Of a stretch of DNA of 64,000 nt, positions 32,656 through 45,114 are shown in pieces; positions within the stretch are counted from its first letter, which is position 1, and each line of letters starts with the position of its first letter. The notes beneath the pieces are model-generated. The model was not told where the DNA came from and ran no database searches. It worked only from the letters and a program-made list of their open reading frames with translations. A program made the position numbers and the translations under genes. This DNA is from Corbicula japonica (lineage: Eukaryota; Mollusca; Bivalvia; Venerida; Cyrenidae), in contig JAZAYU010000122.1 of NCBI GenBank assembly GCA_038501625.1, positions 1,787,795-1,851,794 of the forward strand. Direction: 5' to 3'.

Positions 32656-35056
32656 TATTTATTATTTTTTTATTTATACTGCATATATTCAAGGCTCCCG
32701 GTTAATGGTATCGGAGTACGAACATTTTAAAAAATATTAAGTATGTTTTAATGATACATGATAAAAAGTAATTAAGTGGTTCAATTTTGCCCACTGACAT
32801 GTACAAACAGTAACCAATCGTCAAGTTAAAGCATAAATGAAAAAATGAAATTATTACACTTTAACCCTTAACAGACTGAATTCTTTGGATTTGTGAAGAT
32901 CACAAGCCTACTATAGCTAACCGTGCTCCCTACATGTAAACTTATAAAACAACAGTCAGTTGCTTATGAATCTTTATAAACATGCTATAAAAAATGTGAT
33001 TTTGTGATAAAATCATGGCGAAATTTAATGCTTTAATTATCCAGTTAATATGATTTCTGTTTATAATTAACATGTCAACTGTTTTATTTCATTCGAGGGT
33101 TAATTTTGTAGTGTTCATAGTCACAAGTTTTGAGGAATCTTCAGTACCGTAATGGTGAATTGGTCACGTGACTACCGATATGGCGGCAGTCAATTTATCA
33201 AATCTGGGATTGTCTATATAGGATATTGTAATATTGTTAAATCATCAGCGGAACTGAAAAAAAATCGTTGCAAGTTTCAACGCACAATAACTCGACGAGT
33301 AATTTCTTCTTCATTGTTTCAGAAAATCAGCTTAGAAAGTATCTGTTTAAAACACTTTGATAGAGAATTACTTAATATATAAATTATTACAAGTGTAGAA
33401 AAGTTCATAAAACGTCGTAAGGTGCTGTACCAGTCTCAATTTCTTGCATGTGTTTAAGAAAAGTAATGTGTTATTTAAGTATTCATGTCTTAATTTGATA
33501 TCGCTGCAGTGTGTACAGTATAGCCTATAAATCTTGACAAAATATTTACACTTGTAGATTGTTAGCCTGGTCTAAACAAAACACCAATGATGATGGTTCA
33601 ATTTTTAAGAGCTGCAGAAAAAATTTGGATGCAACCTGTATTTTAATACTTCGATGTTTGGATGTGATAAGTTTTGGTTACTTAAAACAAAGTAACAAGG
33701 TTTTGGTAATACTGCATTTTGAGGGTAAATTTTCAATACCTATTGTCACAAATATACTTTTATTTTGAATCTTAAACATTTATTTAGTTTTTTATTACGC
33801 TTTACTTTTCTTAAATATTTGGAGAAAATAGGTGGACACTTAACAACATCTTTTGATTGAACGGTTACCACTACCCCCATAATTAATATTCAAAGTTCAT
33901 TGAACTTAATTGAGCAAATAGCATAATTATATCCCAATAGCACTGTTACTTTACCCTGACACTTTTGGTGTCGTTTTAAACACAAATTCTGACAATTGCA
34001 ATCATGCTCATGCAAGCGAAGACCGGGGTAAATTGAAGAGAATTTTACTTGCATCACTCGAACAGTTTTTATTTATTTACTGGTGGAAGACATTTATCAT
34101 CAACTTGAGATGAACAGGTGTTCTAGTTGTCAACAAGGTTGTATATAATTATGTTTTTAAAAAAGGTATTAATGATTGTGTTTGCTTATTATTAATGTAT
34201 TGTGTGAACATACAATGATTATATAACTTAAATTTAAAAAAAAACAACAAAAACTAACAACTTAATTTTTCTGCTTGTTAACTCATTCTTGACATGTTGG
34301 CCCCTTCAAGGGAAAGGGTGTCTTCGGTGATATGTCTTGACCTTTTAGGTGTTACTATTTTTGAAATATATTAAATATAAACTATAATGAGCAGTCTAAC
34401 CAAAATGTTTAAACTTGTGCTCGTTCAGTCATTGTTTTGATACTTTGCACAAAGAAATATAACTGAAGCTATTCCTATATCCAAAATTGATTTTAAATAA
34501 TAATTCCTACATTGTACAACAGTCCTGCGTTTAACAATGGCATCCTAAACTTGTAGAAGTTGTTTTTTGGGGAAACAAAATTTGTTACGAAATGCTTTTT
34601 TTTAACCAGCGAAGCTGGTTTTACTAACCACAATTCTGAAATCGGTATCAAACCAACTGGCAAACGGCGATTTACGCATTTCAGAGTAATCAGAGTAAGT
34701 AAAGTAGTCCCCAAGTTTCCTGTTACGTGTTAAAGTTGGTATTAACTACGTCATGTTGATAGGATAAAACCTGTACGGTGCATCAATGGTCAAATTCATC
34801 TGTACGACAGTTTGATTAAATGTAAAATCGGTGCGGTTCATATTTCTAGGACTTGATCGGTGCGGTGCAACAATGGTCAAACATTGTCCGTGTCCGCGAT
34901 TTTTCACAATGAAGGAAACAATTATATATTTCTTATTTCAAATAACTGCATAAACTTTCCCATCGATGGGGTCTCACTTTTTATATCATTTTTTCGTGTT
35001 CATTATGTCTTTGGGATGTCAGTACACAGATTTCACTATTATAATTTTTTTCTTAA
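32656..35056. other. Gene-free stretch
   Basis: Apart from the repeat copy at 33548-33670 I recognise no element. The frames at 33152-33382, 33559-33768 and 34493-34714 show no domain and no splice support. Confidence 0.45.
33548..33670 (+). repeat. ~120-bp dispersed repeat, copy 2
   Basis: Partner of 30664-30783, with a handful of substitutions. Confidence 0.8.
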
Positions 35057-35293
35057 AACCCTTTACTCAATATATACGCCTTTCATCACATAGGTTACCA
35101 GTTTAGGTCCCGATCAGCTGGCACAATAGTGCCATCTGATCTGGATCTAAAATTTGTGATTACTGGTCAGAAAAAAATGATCATAAAAGCGAACAGTTTA
35201 AATCCTAATCAGATCGCACAGATGTGCCAGTTGATATGGATCTAAACTGTTCGCACAAGCTATGAAGGTATATCTATGGAGTAAAGGGTTAAC
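35057..35293. mobile_element. Two-lobed MITE copy, nearly complete
   Basis: Left end AACCCTTTACTCAATATA, right end TATCTATGGAGTAAAGGGTTAA. Lobe 1: CAGTTTAGGTCCCGATCAG with CTGATCTGGATCTAAAATTTG. Lobe 2: AACAGTTTAAATCCTAATCAG with TGATATGGATCTAAACTGTTC. TTAA is kept on the right and degraded on the left. Confidence 0.75.
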
Positions 35294-36539
35294 AGAAGCC
35301 TTCATCCAGATAAAACATGGAAACCCTTATTTCCACTATTATTTAGACAAGAGGAAGTTCTTTGCAAGTGAACCAAGTTTTTTTGCTTTTTCGTAAATGG
35401 ATACATGTATGAGAATCATGGCACTGGTTATTCTCAATAAGCAAAATCGCTTCGCTGGTTTTCTGTGCTTTCAGTACTTTGATTGTGTTTTGCAATTGAT
35501 TAATAAATGTCTCTTTTTCTGTTGAATACCAAAGGCAAGATTTTGTTTTACTGACTGGGATTGCATTAGTTTATAACCTTGAGTAAAATATTAGGTTACT
35601 ACCTTTATTACTGTTAAAGGTTGTGCTTTTTTCATCAGTTAGTAACAAAAGAAAAGAGGAAATTCCATTGCAACTATAACAGCTTGTATAATGGTGACGT
35701 TTTGATAATTTCAGAAGTGACAAAATGTTGAACATAACAATTTAATAAACAATATCCTATTTTCTTTATAGTTAGGTCGTGTATTATGTGTTTGAAACAC
35801 TACTTAACATACACAACCTATCAAATGAGTTTTACAGAATGAATTAAAAGGCTGAAAAAAAGCACGTTAAATGTTCACTTTTCTAAATCTGAATTTTAGT
35901 AAATGTAAATGTTCACAAGTTGCAAGGAGTTTTGTGTACGTGGGCTTTCAACGAAAATGCGTCAATTTGTTATTCAGAAAACTCGATGTTCGACGCTATA
36001 AATGTAAAAATAATGACATTTTGCAGCAATTTCAAATTCTAGCTATTAACAGCATGTCAAAATCTCATTTAAGGTTGTTCGGGCGCTAGAAATCCACAAA
36101 AATTAAAATGTGATAAGTTGCAAAACTATATATTACTGTTATTAGTTGAATTATACCTTTTGCAAGACAATGTGTGCAATTCTTTATCGTTTCAATGATT
36201 CAAAGAAAATAGAAAAGTACTGGCATCAACCCATTAGAAGCGTAATTGATACAACCTTAATAGGCACTGATAATGGTTAAACAAATTAAATTGAAATGTT
36301 AATGTGTCTTACATGCATATGTTTTCTTTATCTTGTAAACGGTTGTATGTTTTTGTTTATAAAGCTGTAATTTTGTTTGATAATAAATTATTATAACCGA
36401 CTGGACTCATTTTTAGATTAACGTTTATTAAACGAAGAAACTTTCATGGATTATGAAAATAAGAAAGCAAAGGTGAAAACACTTGAAACAGAGCACGTCT
36501 CTTAGTATAACCAGGATGGCCTTGTCTTAGATGTTAAAA
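35294..36539. other. Gene-free stretch
   Basis: No exon or repeat is recognised; the frame at 35871-36089 has no recognisable domain. Confidence 0.4.
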
Positions 36540-36680
36540 AAGTGTAATATGCAGATCAGGAATGGCCACATCTAGACGACACATCTTCCCAACACAGCCA
36601 GAATGTATAGAGGAAAAGAGAGCATGGTTAACAAGATGATCAGTTTCAAAATACACACGACAAACAACTTAAACAAACGA
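36540..36680 (-). repeat. Dispersed 'aaaccccc ... gatatgcatatt' repeat, partial minus copy
   Basis: AGGAATGGCCACATCTAGA, CTTCCCAACACAGCCAGAA and AGAGAGCATGGTTAAC match the inverse of the right half of the copies at 40625-40930 and 45115-45410. Confidence 0.65.
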
Positions 36681-36708
36681 AAACCTGTTAGCAAAGAAAC
36701 TTTGTGTT

Positions 36709-36782
36709 GTCTATCTGTATTCTCTATTTAACTCTTTCATTAATAGTCTATCTGTATTCTCTATTTAACTCTTTCATTAATA
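36709..36782 (+). repeat. 37-bp tandem duplication
   Basis: Two identical adjacent copies of a unit starting GTCTATCTGTATTCTC and ending CATTAATA. Confidence 0.9.
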
Positions 36783-36977
36783 GTCGGCTTCGGAATCATC
36801 ACCGACAGATGTCATGACGCTAAAATGTTAAAATGTTCATTAGACCTGATTTTTACCTTCTTATTTAAATAGGATCGGGTAATTTAAATCTATTGTGTGC
36901 AATATGTTGTCAGTCCATCAACAAGTGCATGAGAGGGTAAAAGTCGAGAATGGATTCCTTACTGTTTGTTTAATTAA

Positions 36978-37220
36978 TCGTAGACTTAACCGTCCGTTCT
37001 CAGTTTAATCGTAGACATTATACGTCCGTTCTCAATTTAATCTTAGACATAACCGTCCGTTCTCAGTGTAATCGTAAACTTAACCGTCCGTTCTCAGTTT
37101 AATCACAGACTTAATCGTCCGTTCTCAGTTAAATCGTAGACTTAACCGTCCGTTCTCAGTTTAATCGTAGACTTAACCGTCCGTTCTCAGTTAAATCGAA
37201 GACTTAACCGTCCGTTCTCA
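36978..37220 (+). repeat. 31-bp minisatellite, about 8 copies
   Basis: A unit with the core CTTAACCGTCCGTTCTCAGT followed by TTAATCGTAGA repeats about eight times, with substitutions (CACAGACTTAAT, AAATCGAAG, GTGTAATCGTAAAC). The repeats are directly adjacent, with no spacers. Confidence 0.9.
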
Positions 37221-37557
37221 TTTATTTTATCTTGTATAATGTTTCATGCTATGAAAAAAAGGGTTATTCTTGTACATACTTCATTTTCACCAGATTTCAA
37301 GAAATAGTTTACTGTTGATTGTTATTTACTTTAAGCATGCATATTGCTAATATCCGTGTTCCTTTTGTGTCAAACCCCATTCGTTATAATTAAACAAAAT
37401 ATTAAATTAATTATTGTTCCTGTCGCATTCAATCAGCCAATAGTAATGGTCTTAATGCAAAGAATCCTCATGTCTCTCATTCATGTACCTACAATGTCCT
37501 GAATTTTAAATGATACCAGCGTGTACTAAATAAGCCGGTTTTTTTTCTATTTTTGTT

Positions 37558-37830
37558 TCATAACACTGACATCTCGCGCAAGTCTCCTTCAGACAGGGCT
37601 CTTCTTGTCTGTATTGTCTTCTCGTTATTTGTGCAATGTGCAAACACATCATGCATTCCACTAGTCATAATATGGTCGCATTCGACGCATTCCTTCAAAA
37701 TTGGTGATTTAACAAGCCTCTCGCACGATTTTGTATGAAAGCATGCGCAGTCCTTAGGTGAGTCTGCATTGCGTGTCTTGATAGTCTCTTCAAGAAGCCG
37801 ACAGTCATTTTCACTGGAGTAATCTGATAT
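37558..37830 (-). CDS. Candidate terminal exon, Cys-rich tail
   Basis: A TTTCTATTCAG acceptor precedes ISDYSSENDCRLLEETIKT, then DCACFHTKSCERLVKSP, ECVECDHIM and RALSEGDLREMSVL, and a TGA stop. The acidic/basic balance and coding-like composition favour a real exon. It needs phase 0 entry (or phase 1 at the alternative AG at 37824-37825), whereas the membrane exon leaves in phase 2. Its placement in the EGF gene is therefore inferred from position only. Confidence 0.5.
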   Translation of the reverse strand: MSDYSSENDCRLLEETIKTRNADSPKDCACFHTKSCERLVKSPILKECVECDHIMTSGMHDVFAHCTNNEKTIQTRRALSEGDLREMSVL

Positions 37831-40140
37831 CTGAATAGAAAGAAAGTAACCATATAATGGTGAACTAGACATCAGATCATTTCATAAGAAAATTAAAAAA
37901 AACGTGCTATGACTCAAGAATACTTCATATAAAATAAAGAAGTTATGTAATATTTTAATAGAGGATTGTCTGGAATTGTTTTAAGGAATTGCAAACTTTG
38001 AAGAGATCGATGAAAAATACTAAAACAAGGATGTGTTAAAATAATAAACCAATTTCTTGATTAATTAACTCAGAAGTGTCTTTCGGCTTAAACTTTTTAA
38101 ATACTAAGCTTGCCAAAGTACCCATCTACTACCCTATGTAACGCACGTTAACAAAATGTTGCTGGTAGCTTTTGCGCCAAAATGTAAACCAAGACCTTCC
38201 GCTCATTCCGATCAAGGTCTTTAATGTTCGCCACTCAGTCAGAGAAACATTCCGAAAGCATTACGATCACAGTTTTGGATCTTTTGGGACACCGCATACG
38301 TTCGAAAATCTATATTTGTTGCAAAGTCAATAAGCATTATGTTAACATAGTGCGTAACATTTTTTTCTCACAGTTATATGTATCTTTTCTTCTTGTTCAA
38401 TGGCCAACGGTCCTCTCTCGTGTAGTCTCGGATTATCCTTCCTGTGGCCCAAGTTAGAACCCTCTTCGATCGGCGTTTGTCTGTTAAACACCGAGTAATT
38501 TTTCAGGCGTCTCCTACCACAAAAAGAGGATAGGATGAAATGTATGCAAGATTCGAAAATTCGAAAAAACAATGATTTAGGGATATCATGAATTAGCTTC
38601 ACCTGTTCAACACCGTCGAACTTAACGTACAGAGAAGCATTTGAACAATAAGATTTGGAATAAAATCAAATAAAACCTGAATCAAAGTTTCTCATTTGTT
38701 AAGCCAATATTGTTAATTTCTATTTTACATTCTATCGAGACATGAGAAAATCATTTGTTGAATCATGGCTTACACATGTATGAGTGAATGTGTCTGAATT
38801 ACAATATATTTAAGAACTTCTTGATGCTACGTACTTTTTCTTTCGTAAGTAATTTGTGAGCAACAAATTAAACAACTGTGATATTGACTGTCATCAAGCC
38901 ATCTATTTCAATCTAATTATTTCTATTAACTCATATATAGCTACGTGTGAGCAAAGTTGAATGCAAGCATCAGCCTCCATTATAAGCTAGTACATAAATC
39001 TATAAGAATCGTACTGTAGAAAAGCAAAATACGACAATAAAACAAGAAACATTTTATGGAATACCCGGTACTTACTTCCATACAATGAAAATGAGACCTA
39101 CGATGACTGCTGACCACAAAGCAATAATAAAACCTCCACTTAAAGCCCCTGTAAAATAGTCATTGTCCCGACTCCTAGACACTGGTACTGAAACAAAATA
39201 ACATGTACTGCTTTGTAACTTCATGTTTAAATGCAAGAATGAAAAAGAAAAAAATATATCTAACACAAATGCATTTTAATTTGCTAAACAAACACGTGAA
39301 ATCCATTAAATTCGACAAATAAAAAATAGTGCAGGCTTCGTGTAATTGATCCTTATTATGCGCATTGATTGAAATGCATGTTTACTGCCATTGTCTTAGG
39401 ATGCGTACATCAATTTTTACAACAAGTTAAAACTATTCATCACAAACGATGGTGTGCATAATACATTGAACACGGAACCTATCATACCCGATTCCCAGAA
39501 TTTTACCCAACCACTATATAAAACAACGTAACAAATAACCAGATGAAGCTATATGTTTGACATAAACGAGAAAACAACGAGCGCAACTCAACAACATTGA
39601 ACGTAACAAGGTGACTACGACAAAAGCATATGTATAACACGAGGCAAACACCAAAACCGAAATGGAGAGATTGAAATGGAGGTGAAAGTTTCTAATATAA
39701 TTGAAGTATCAAATCGCATACTTACTATCGCAAAAGTCTCCACTGTATCCTTCAGCACATCCTTTAACACAGGAACCATTTGCCATTGTGCACAACGATT
39801 CCTTACATCCCTTAGAACACGTGTTATTACACCAGTTTCCATGAAAACCTTGCTGACAGCCATTTGAACAGAATCCCAAAATTTGATCACACTTTACTTG
39901 ATGCCCTTTGGTTTTACGACAGTTTCGCGGACACGAAGTCTCGCATTTATTCCCATAAAATCCAAAAACACAACCGTTGGTACAATATCCCGAAGAGAAG
40001 TTGCATACCTCGCACGTGCAATTAGCGCAAGATAAAGCTCGACAATTCGAGAAACACGAACGATTGCACTCCGATCCGTAAAATCCAGGGTCGCATGGAC
40101 TGTATACACATCCTTTGCACTTTGAGTTCGAGCACTTCAT
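37558..40140 (-). CDS. MEGF/scavenger-type EGF-repeat membrane protein, partial gene
   Basis: Minus-strand exons 40140-39726 (EGF repeats) and 39187-39076 (membrane helix) join in phase. A third block, 37830-37558, ends in a stop codon and has an acceptor but not the right phase, so at least one small exon between is missing from my model, or that block belongs to another transcript. The EGF exon resembles molluscan multiple-EGF-domain proteins and class F scavenger receptors, which bind ligands or apoptotic cells at the surface and are frequent in bivalve innate immunity. Upstream exons with the signal peptide were not found and may lie beyond 40.2 kb. No ortholog can be named. Confidence 0.6.
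37831..39075. other. Intron of the EGF-repeat gene
   Basis: A small bridging exon is expected here if the Cys-rich block is part of the gene, but I could not identify it. No repeat is recognised. Confidence 0.35.
39076..39187 (-). CDS. EGF-repeat gene: membrane-helix exon
   Basis: TTTGTTTCAG acceptor and AA|GTAAGT donor. Joined to the previous exon it reads IPVSRSRDNDYFTGALSGG then FIIALWSAVIVGLIFIVWK, a single hydrophobic span of about 22 residues with a Lys stop-transfer. Phase 1 in matches the EGF exon. Confidence 0.7.
39726..40140 (-). CDS. EGF-repeat gene: exon with three EGF-like repeats
   Basis: A TTATTGGAG acceptor and GATA|GTAAGT donor bound 415 nt. Repeats follow CxPGFYGxxCxxxC spacing: CDPGFYGSECNRSC, then GYCTNGCVFGFYGNKC, GFCSNGCQQGFHGNWC and GSCVKGCAEGYSGDFC. 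Each shows the aromatic-Gly-x2-Cys turn typical of laminin-like EGF repeats in MEGF10/SREC-type proteins. The exon is clearly coding; both ends are inside the gene. Confidence 0.75.
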
Positions 40141-40256
40141 CTCCAATAAAATAGAGAAATGATAAAACTATGATTTATTATTAATAATAAGTTTAACTTT
40201 GATGATGTTGATGATGATTATAATTATATAAATAAAAAAATAAACAAATAAATAAA

Positions 40257-40257
<1 letters not shown>

Positions 40258-40296
<39 letters not shown>
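40258..40296. repeat. (ATT)n microsatellite
   Basis: About 13 ATT units, preceded by AAAT-rich sequence. Confidence 0.85.
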
Positions 40297-40624
40297 AATA
40301 ATTTGTTAAGAAAATTATGTTAAGCGTGCTTAATCCAAATCTCCTGGCAGAGAACTGGAAGCTTTGAATAGGTAGACTTCGATACAGTGTTCCGAGTTAC
40401 TGTTTACAATATAGATAAACTACCCAGCTCATACGTATTATCTGTTCAGAGGAAACATGACACTGTAATTACAGTTGTCGGAAATATCTTTGCGGAATGG
40501 TTATTATAATTGAAGATGAAATAAATACATTTACCATTTATGACGAACGCATGAATAATATCAATGCATTTGTGTTCAATATGTTTCCCGTGGTAACTAA
40601 ATTCGTTTAAAATGTATTACGAGT

Positions 40625-40930
40625 AGGTGCATCCTAGAACCAGGTTTAAACCCCATTGGGGCCCAAAATTGTTTTGTTTCTGATCATTCCAAGGCGGTAA
40701 CCCCTCTGGTTCTCATTTTAAACCCCCAGTTGCAATTTGTTTTGCCACTGACCGTTTCAAGGCGGTATCCTCAAAGGTTCTCTTTTTCATTAATTGTCTG
40801 TGGCGTCCTATTTGACATACTTATAACAAACATGCTCTCTCTCTTTTCCTCTCTTCTTTTTCGCTGCGTGGGGAGGCTGTGTTTTGTGGGTGTGGCGATT
40901 CCTGACATGCATATATTACTGTTTCATTAA
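40625..40930 (+). repeat. Dispersed 'aaaccccc ... gatatgcatatt' repeat, long copy
   Basis: Contains CCTAGAACCAGGTTTAAACC, TTTTGCCACTGACCGTTTCA, AGGCGGTATCCTCAAAGGTT, GTCTGTGGCGTCCTATTTGA and GGGGAGGCTGTG, and ends near CATGCATATATTAC. Part of the ACCGTT/AAGGCGGTA section is present twice in tandem (40685-40705 and 40745-40775). Related copies lie at 27826-28065, 28265-28350, 36540-36680, 45115-45410, 50330-50470 and 53575-53700. Non-coding; class unknown. Confidence 0.75.
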
Positions 40931-43900
40931 TACTTTGTGGAATATTATTTGAAATTGATTATTTATAAATGCATTTTTTTTTCTCTCTTACTTTTGGCTT
41001 TGTAGAGTGGCTGTCTTTTCTGAGTGATGCTATTTTTGATATGAACATTTTAATTTTTTAACCACTGTTAAAACTGTTTTTACTAATAAAGCGCGTCTCA
41101 AGCAAGAACGAGGCTTATTGGGAAACGGCGATCATTACATTTGTGGATGTACGTGAAGTTGTCCAGTAAAATTAGATTTTACCGATACTTCAAGAACCTA
41201 GAAGCTCGATTTGTTTCTTTTATCTCCGTCATCGTGTTCTTGCTGATTTATTCCAGGAGCTCTGGTCTCGGTAAGATCATTGAGTACCCGCCCTTCGGCT
41301 TTGCAGTGCTATTAGCTTCTTATGATTTATATGTTTGTGTGCATTTGCATGCAACTTTGTTGAGCCGATGGTTTGGTTGGAGTTATTTCACCACGACAAC
41401 ATGCACATGTTTTGTGATATGAGAACCTGTTGGGGCAAGTGTGAGGTTGGTGCACCCTAGAACCTTGTTTTTCATAATGGTGTCTTTTACAGAAATACAA
41501 TTGTTATGGCTGAAAAACAACTTGAATGTTGTTGGCTGCTTAGTATATTATGACAAATTGTAAGTTTTTTTACTCTTTGACAAACCAGAGTAAGGTTTAA
41601 GACGGGCAAGCTTTCGGCCTGTTGTTAGAAAGACTGTGCTTTACTATTTTACAAGCTACTGTCATTTCATATGTCGTATATACTACGCGCCTGTCAATTT
41701 TTATCAGATATATTTTAAAAACAATCTAGTTCATGCATAGCTTTCTCGGCAGCTGTTTTTGCTGTTGTAGATGTTGTTTGTTTCATAAATATGTCATGTA
41801 CTTGCGAAGATAAAATTAAACTTAGCAATATGTGAAATAGTTACAAAAACCGAGAAAATGGCCGTATAGGGTTAACGTTGTCAAATTGAACATTTTAACA
41901 CAGTAATGCTTAATATCTCTCACTCTATTTCAGCATCTATTTGCCACGAAAAAAAAAACGTTGTCATCACTAAAGAAGAACAAATTCTGATGCTGAGGGC
42001 ATATTTAATCCATCCTTCAAATTAGACGGACATAATAAATGGCAATAAGGCCAATACTGAGCAGCTGAATGAACGAACACGGCAGCTGTATCAGTCTGCC
42101 ACTGATTGGCAACTACGAGACAGACTGGGCCAACTTGATTTGCCAAAACGAACCGGTGTTAGCAGGTCACCAATCGGCTCGCACCGGTGTGAAATATGAA
42201 TCAAGAGTTCCGGCTAAACTAAAATGGCGTCAATAGCTACGGCTGTGATTGTTTCACAAATAATTAGCGCTCGCCGCTCAAACGTAACCGGCGTATTCCC
42301 GGCTTAATGTCGAAAGAAATAAAGTGATTTGCCGGTGACCGTTTAGGAATCGGCGTACGCCGGCGTAAGCCGTCTTTGCAAATTAAGTTGGCGAAAGAAA
42401 GTGGCACAATTCCGAATGTAGGGATACGGTAAGATTTTGATCTTTTTATTTACCAGATTCTTTTCTAAAGTGAAAACGAAAACACGTTAAAAGAGGGGGC
42501 AGTAAACTGTTAAGTGCCAAAATATATTTATAAGCCATAGAATGGTTACTCTTTCGAAACAAGTGAAATATAATTATATAACAATATTGTAATAATTTTG
42601 ACCTGTAATTGTGCGAGTCCTTGAGAAAAGACGTGATATCAACACAATTTTTCAGTTTTAATTTTCACATGATTTTAAGTCTGGTAAACAAGGCTAAAAG
42701 TTTTTTAAATAAATTATATATTTATAATACATTGTCATTTGGTCCTTGTTAATATTCTTTCTTAATGGCACAATTGCAACAAATTATCACTAAGTTCAAC
42801 GTACTGTGTAAAGTAACAACACCAGCACAGAGTAACCAGTTGAATACTACATTTGCACTTGCTTACATTGTGCAATAATCTCTATATGATATATTTGTTA
42901 CAGCGGACTTGTAGATCAGATAAGATAAGATTAGAGCTCCCAAAACGCGACACGTGCAGCGTCCGCAACCCGGTCCAGCAGCTGAAGATCCACCCGAACC
43001 GCCTGCTCAGTCCTAAGGTAGCTTAGATTTGAGAGATGAAAGCGCATTACAACTGGCTCCAGTATCGACTCTCCTTCAGAACCCGAGAAGGATGTTCCAC
43101 CTCAGCCTCTTGGAGGTCGTCAAAAGCGACAAGCAGAAATTGTGCGTGAAAACCATGTTTTGTATAACAGGTTTTTGAAGAAGATGCCGAAAATTCTTCG
43201 TGAATTAGATGTTAGTTCTAGCTTTTCAAGTTCATCAGAAAATTGTTATAGAACGTTTTTGCTTAATACAATACATATTAATAAAATATGCATGGGTTTA
43301 ACATTATTTCTTGCTATTATATAGATTTCAGAAGTTTGATAAAAACCCCTTAGTTAAATTTCCGATTCGGTCTCTCAATTCCGTTTCTACTTACATTCGC
43401 AAATGCACTCTCTTACACTATCGGCTTATGAAATTCACCTCTGTTATAGGCTTGGACTACTTTCAACTACTTTTACTTTCACTCAAAAAATAGTTCAGCA
43501 ATTACATTTTAAATTGCTTGGGTTTCTTTGGTTTAAATGAAGATAGTGAAGGTATATCTCATTTGTTTAACGACAAGCTTTCGTATCCATAATTATGACT
43601 GTATAAAATAAGGCTGTCGAGTTATGTCAAAAATCTTGCAATTGAGCATTTCGCAGAGAAGTACATGTAAAGTGAGTGTAAGGAAAGACAACTCTGCGAA
43701 GGAGATTGTCGCAAATGTATAATACCATGAGGCAGAAGGCCAAAGGCTAATATGACTGCTCGAAGCCGAACTACATGGCGAATTTAAATTCACTAGATTA
43801 ATAACAATTTTATAAATAACCAGACTAAAATCATCAAATTCCTATGAAACTAAACTGGGCCAATACGGAAGTGCTGGGCCAATATTATATATTAATAAAT

Positions 43901-44196
43901 AAATAATGTACCTCATTGGCGATTAATTTAGGTTTCTGAATCCCCCTAATAAGTTACTTATTTACAATCCTGGTTTCCCAGCTACAGTGTTCAGATCCCC
44001 TATTCAATTCCTATTGGTTGATAGTTAAAAGTTAAGCCGTTTTACAGGTTGGAAATATTTAAAGTGTTAAAATGACTTTTGAAAATAGACAACATAACAA
44101 TAGTTAACAACAAAATTACGGTCTATGTGATAATATATGAAATAGGTAAGGCATGTATTCAATCTCTTACTTTGTAGTGTATGTGTGAATGTTATT
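40931..44196. other. Intergenic stretch without a supported gene
   Basis: A fragment of the dispersed repeat lies at 41425-41470. 42040-42420 is more GC-rich than its surroundings, and 42060-42200 reads as a short protein-like run (EQLNERTRQLYQSATDWQL, DRLGQLDLPKRTG) with no start, stop context or splice sites, perhaps a decayed mobile-element gene. 43020-43140 (PSEPEKDVPPQPLGG, QKRQAEIVRENH) is similar in character. GGGCCAATA motifs at 43856 and 43880 recur at 59777 and around 60740. Confidence 0.35.
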
Positions 44197-44822
44197 AGGG
44201 TGGGTAATCAAACTGCGCCTTACTACGCATTTTGTTAACAAAAGTCGGCCATTTTGAATGTAAATTGGTAAGTTTTTTACTTTGACTCTTTTTATAAATA
44301 ACTTAAAGTTAAGATATAGCTATGAACGTGCTTCACATTTTTCTGAATGTTTTGGTACCTAGATGGAATATTAACTCTCGGACAAGGAAGTTGAATTTTC
44401 AGGATTAAGTGCAAGGCAATTTGTATGTTTTTCGCCAAGAAAGGTATTTTGTCCGTAATCTCACCAATATTTGAATTCCTTTTTAAATTGTTTGGCAAAC
44501 AATTGTCTTGAGACTTGAACTTACCTTTCTAGGCAAAAACATACAAAATAACGATCTGATCTGCACTTTTCCTGAAAATTCTTGCTCATTTCTCGCCGAT
44601 TCTATTTTCTTGTCCAAGGTAACTTGTGTTCCACTAAGAGATAATACTCCATCTAGGTACCAAAACATTAAGAAAATGTGTAGCAGGTTCATAGCTATAT
44701 CTCAATTGTAAGAGTTATTTTAAAAATGAGTAAAAGTAAAAAACCTTTTAACAATTTACATCCAAAATGGCCGACTTTTGTTTAAGAAATACATGATAAG
44801 GTGCAGTTTGATTACCCGCCCT
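44197..44822. mobile_element. 626-bp near-full-length palindromic element (MITE-like)
   Basis: The left half from AGGGTGGGTAATCAAACTGC is the imperfect inverse of the right half, which ends GCAGTTTGATTACCCGCCCT. Pairing runs through AAAGTCGGCCATTTTG against CAAAATGGCCGACTTT, CTATGAACGTGC against a CTATG counterpart, and TTGGTACCTAGATGGA against TCCATCTAGGTACCAA, up to a centre near 44500. The frames on both strands are only the palindrome read twice. The RNA would fold into a ~300-bp hairpin. Confidence 0.85.
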
Positions 44823-45114
44823 GGTTACAATAATTTTTGATGACGATCATTTTACATGCCGATTTATAATTACATTTATCAGAGGTAAGGTGACGAGGTA
44901 ATAATTCGCGGCGTGAATATCCGATATTGTTTCTTTCTTTTCAATTGTTTGTTGTATCTATATTAAAAATGTTTAAATGTTCGATTTCCTGACGAAGATT
45001 CTGCTGAATCGAAACGTCGGAATAAATATCGTACATGTTTCAACATTACTCGTGTTTGTTTGTGCAAACTTAATTCCTCGACTTAATTTCTATACTGAAC
45101 TTGATCAATTTATT

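Noticed and set aside
36978..37220. CRISPR-like array of 31-bp repeats
   Set aside because: The repeats are directly adjacent with no spacers, in a eukaryotic intergenic region; it is a minisatellite.
41141..41422. Plus-strand hydrophobic frame of 93 aa
   Set aside because: Its end runs into a fragment of the dispersed repeat, with no start context or homology; probably chance.
42060..42200. Fragment QLNERTRQLYQSATDWQL as a gene
   Set aside because: No start, splice sites or continuation; at best a decayed element.
44292..44711. Short frames on both strands, similar to each other
   Set aside because: They are the two arms of the 626-bp palindrome read in opposite directions.
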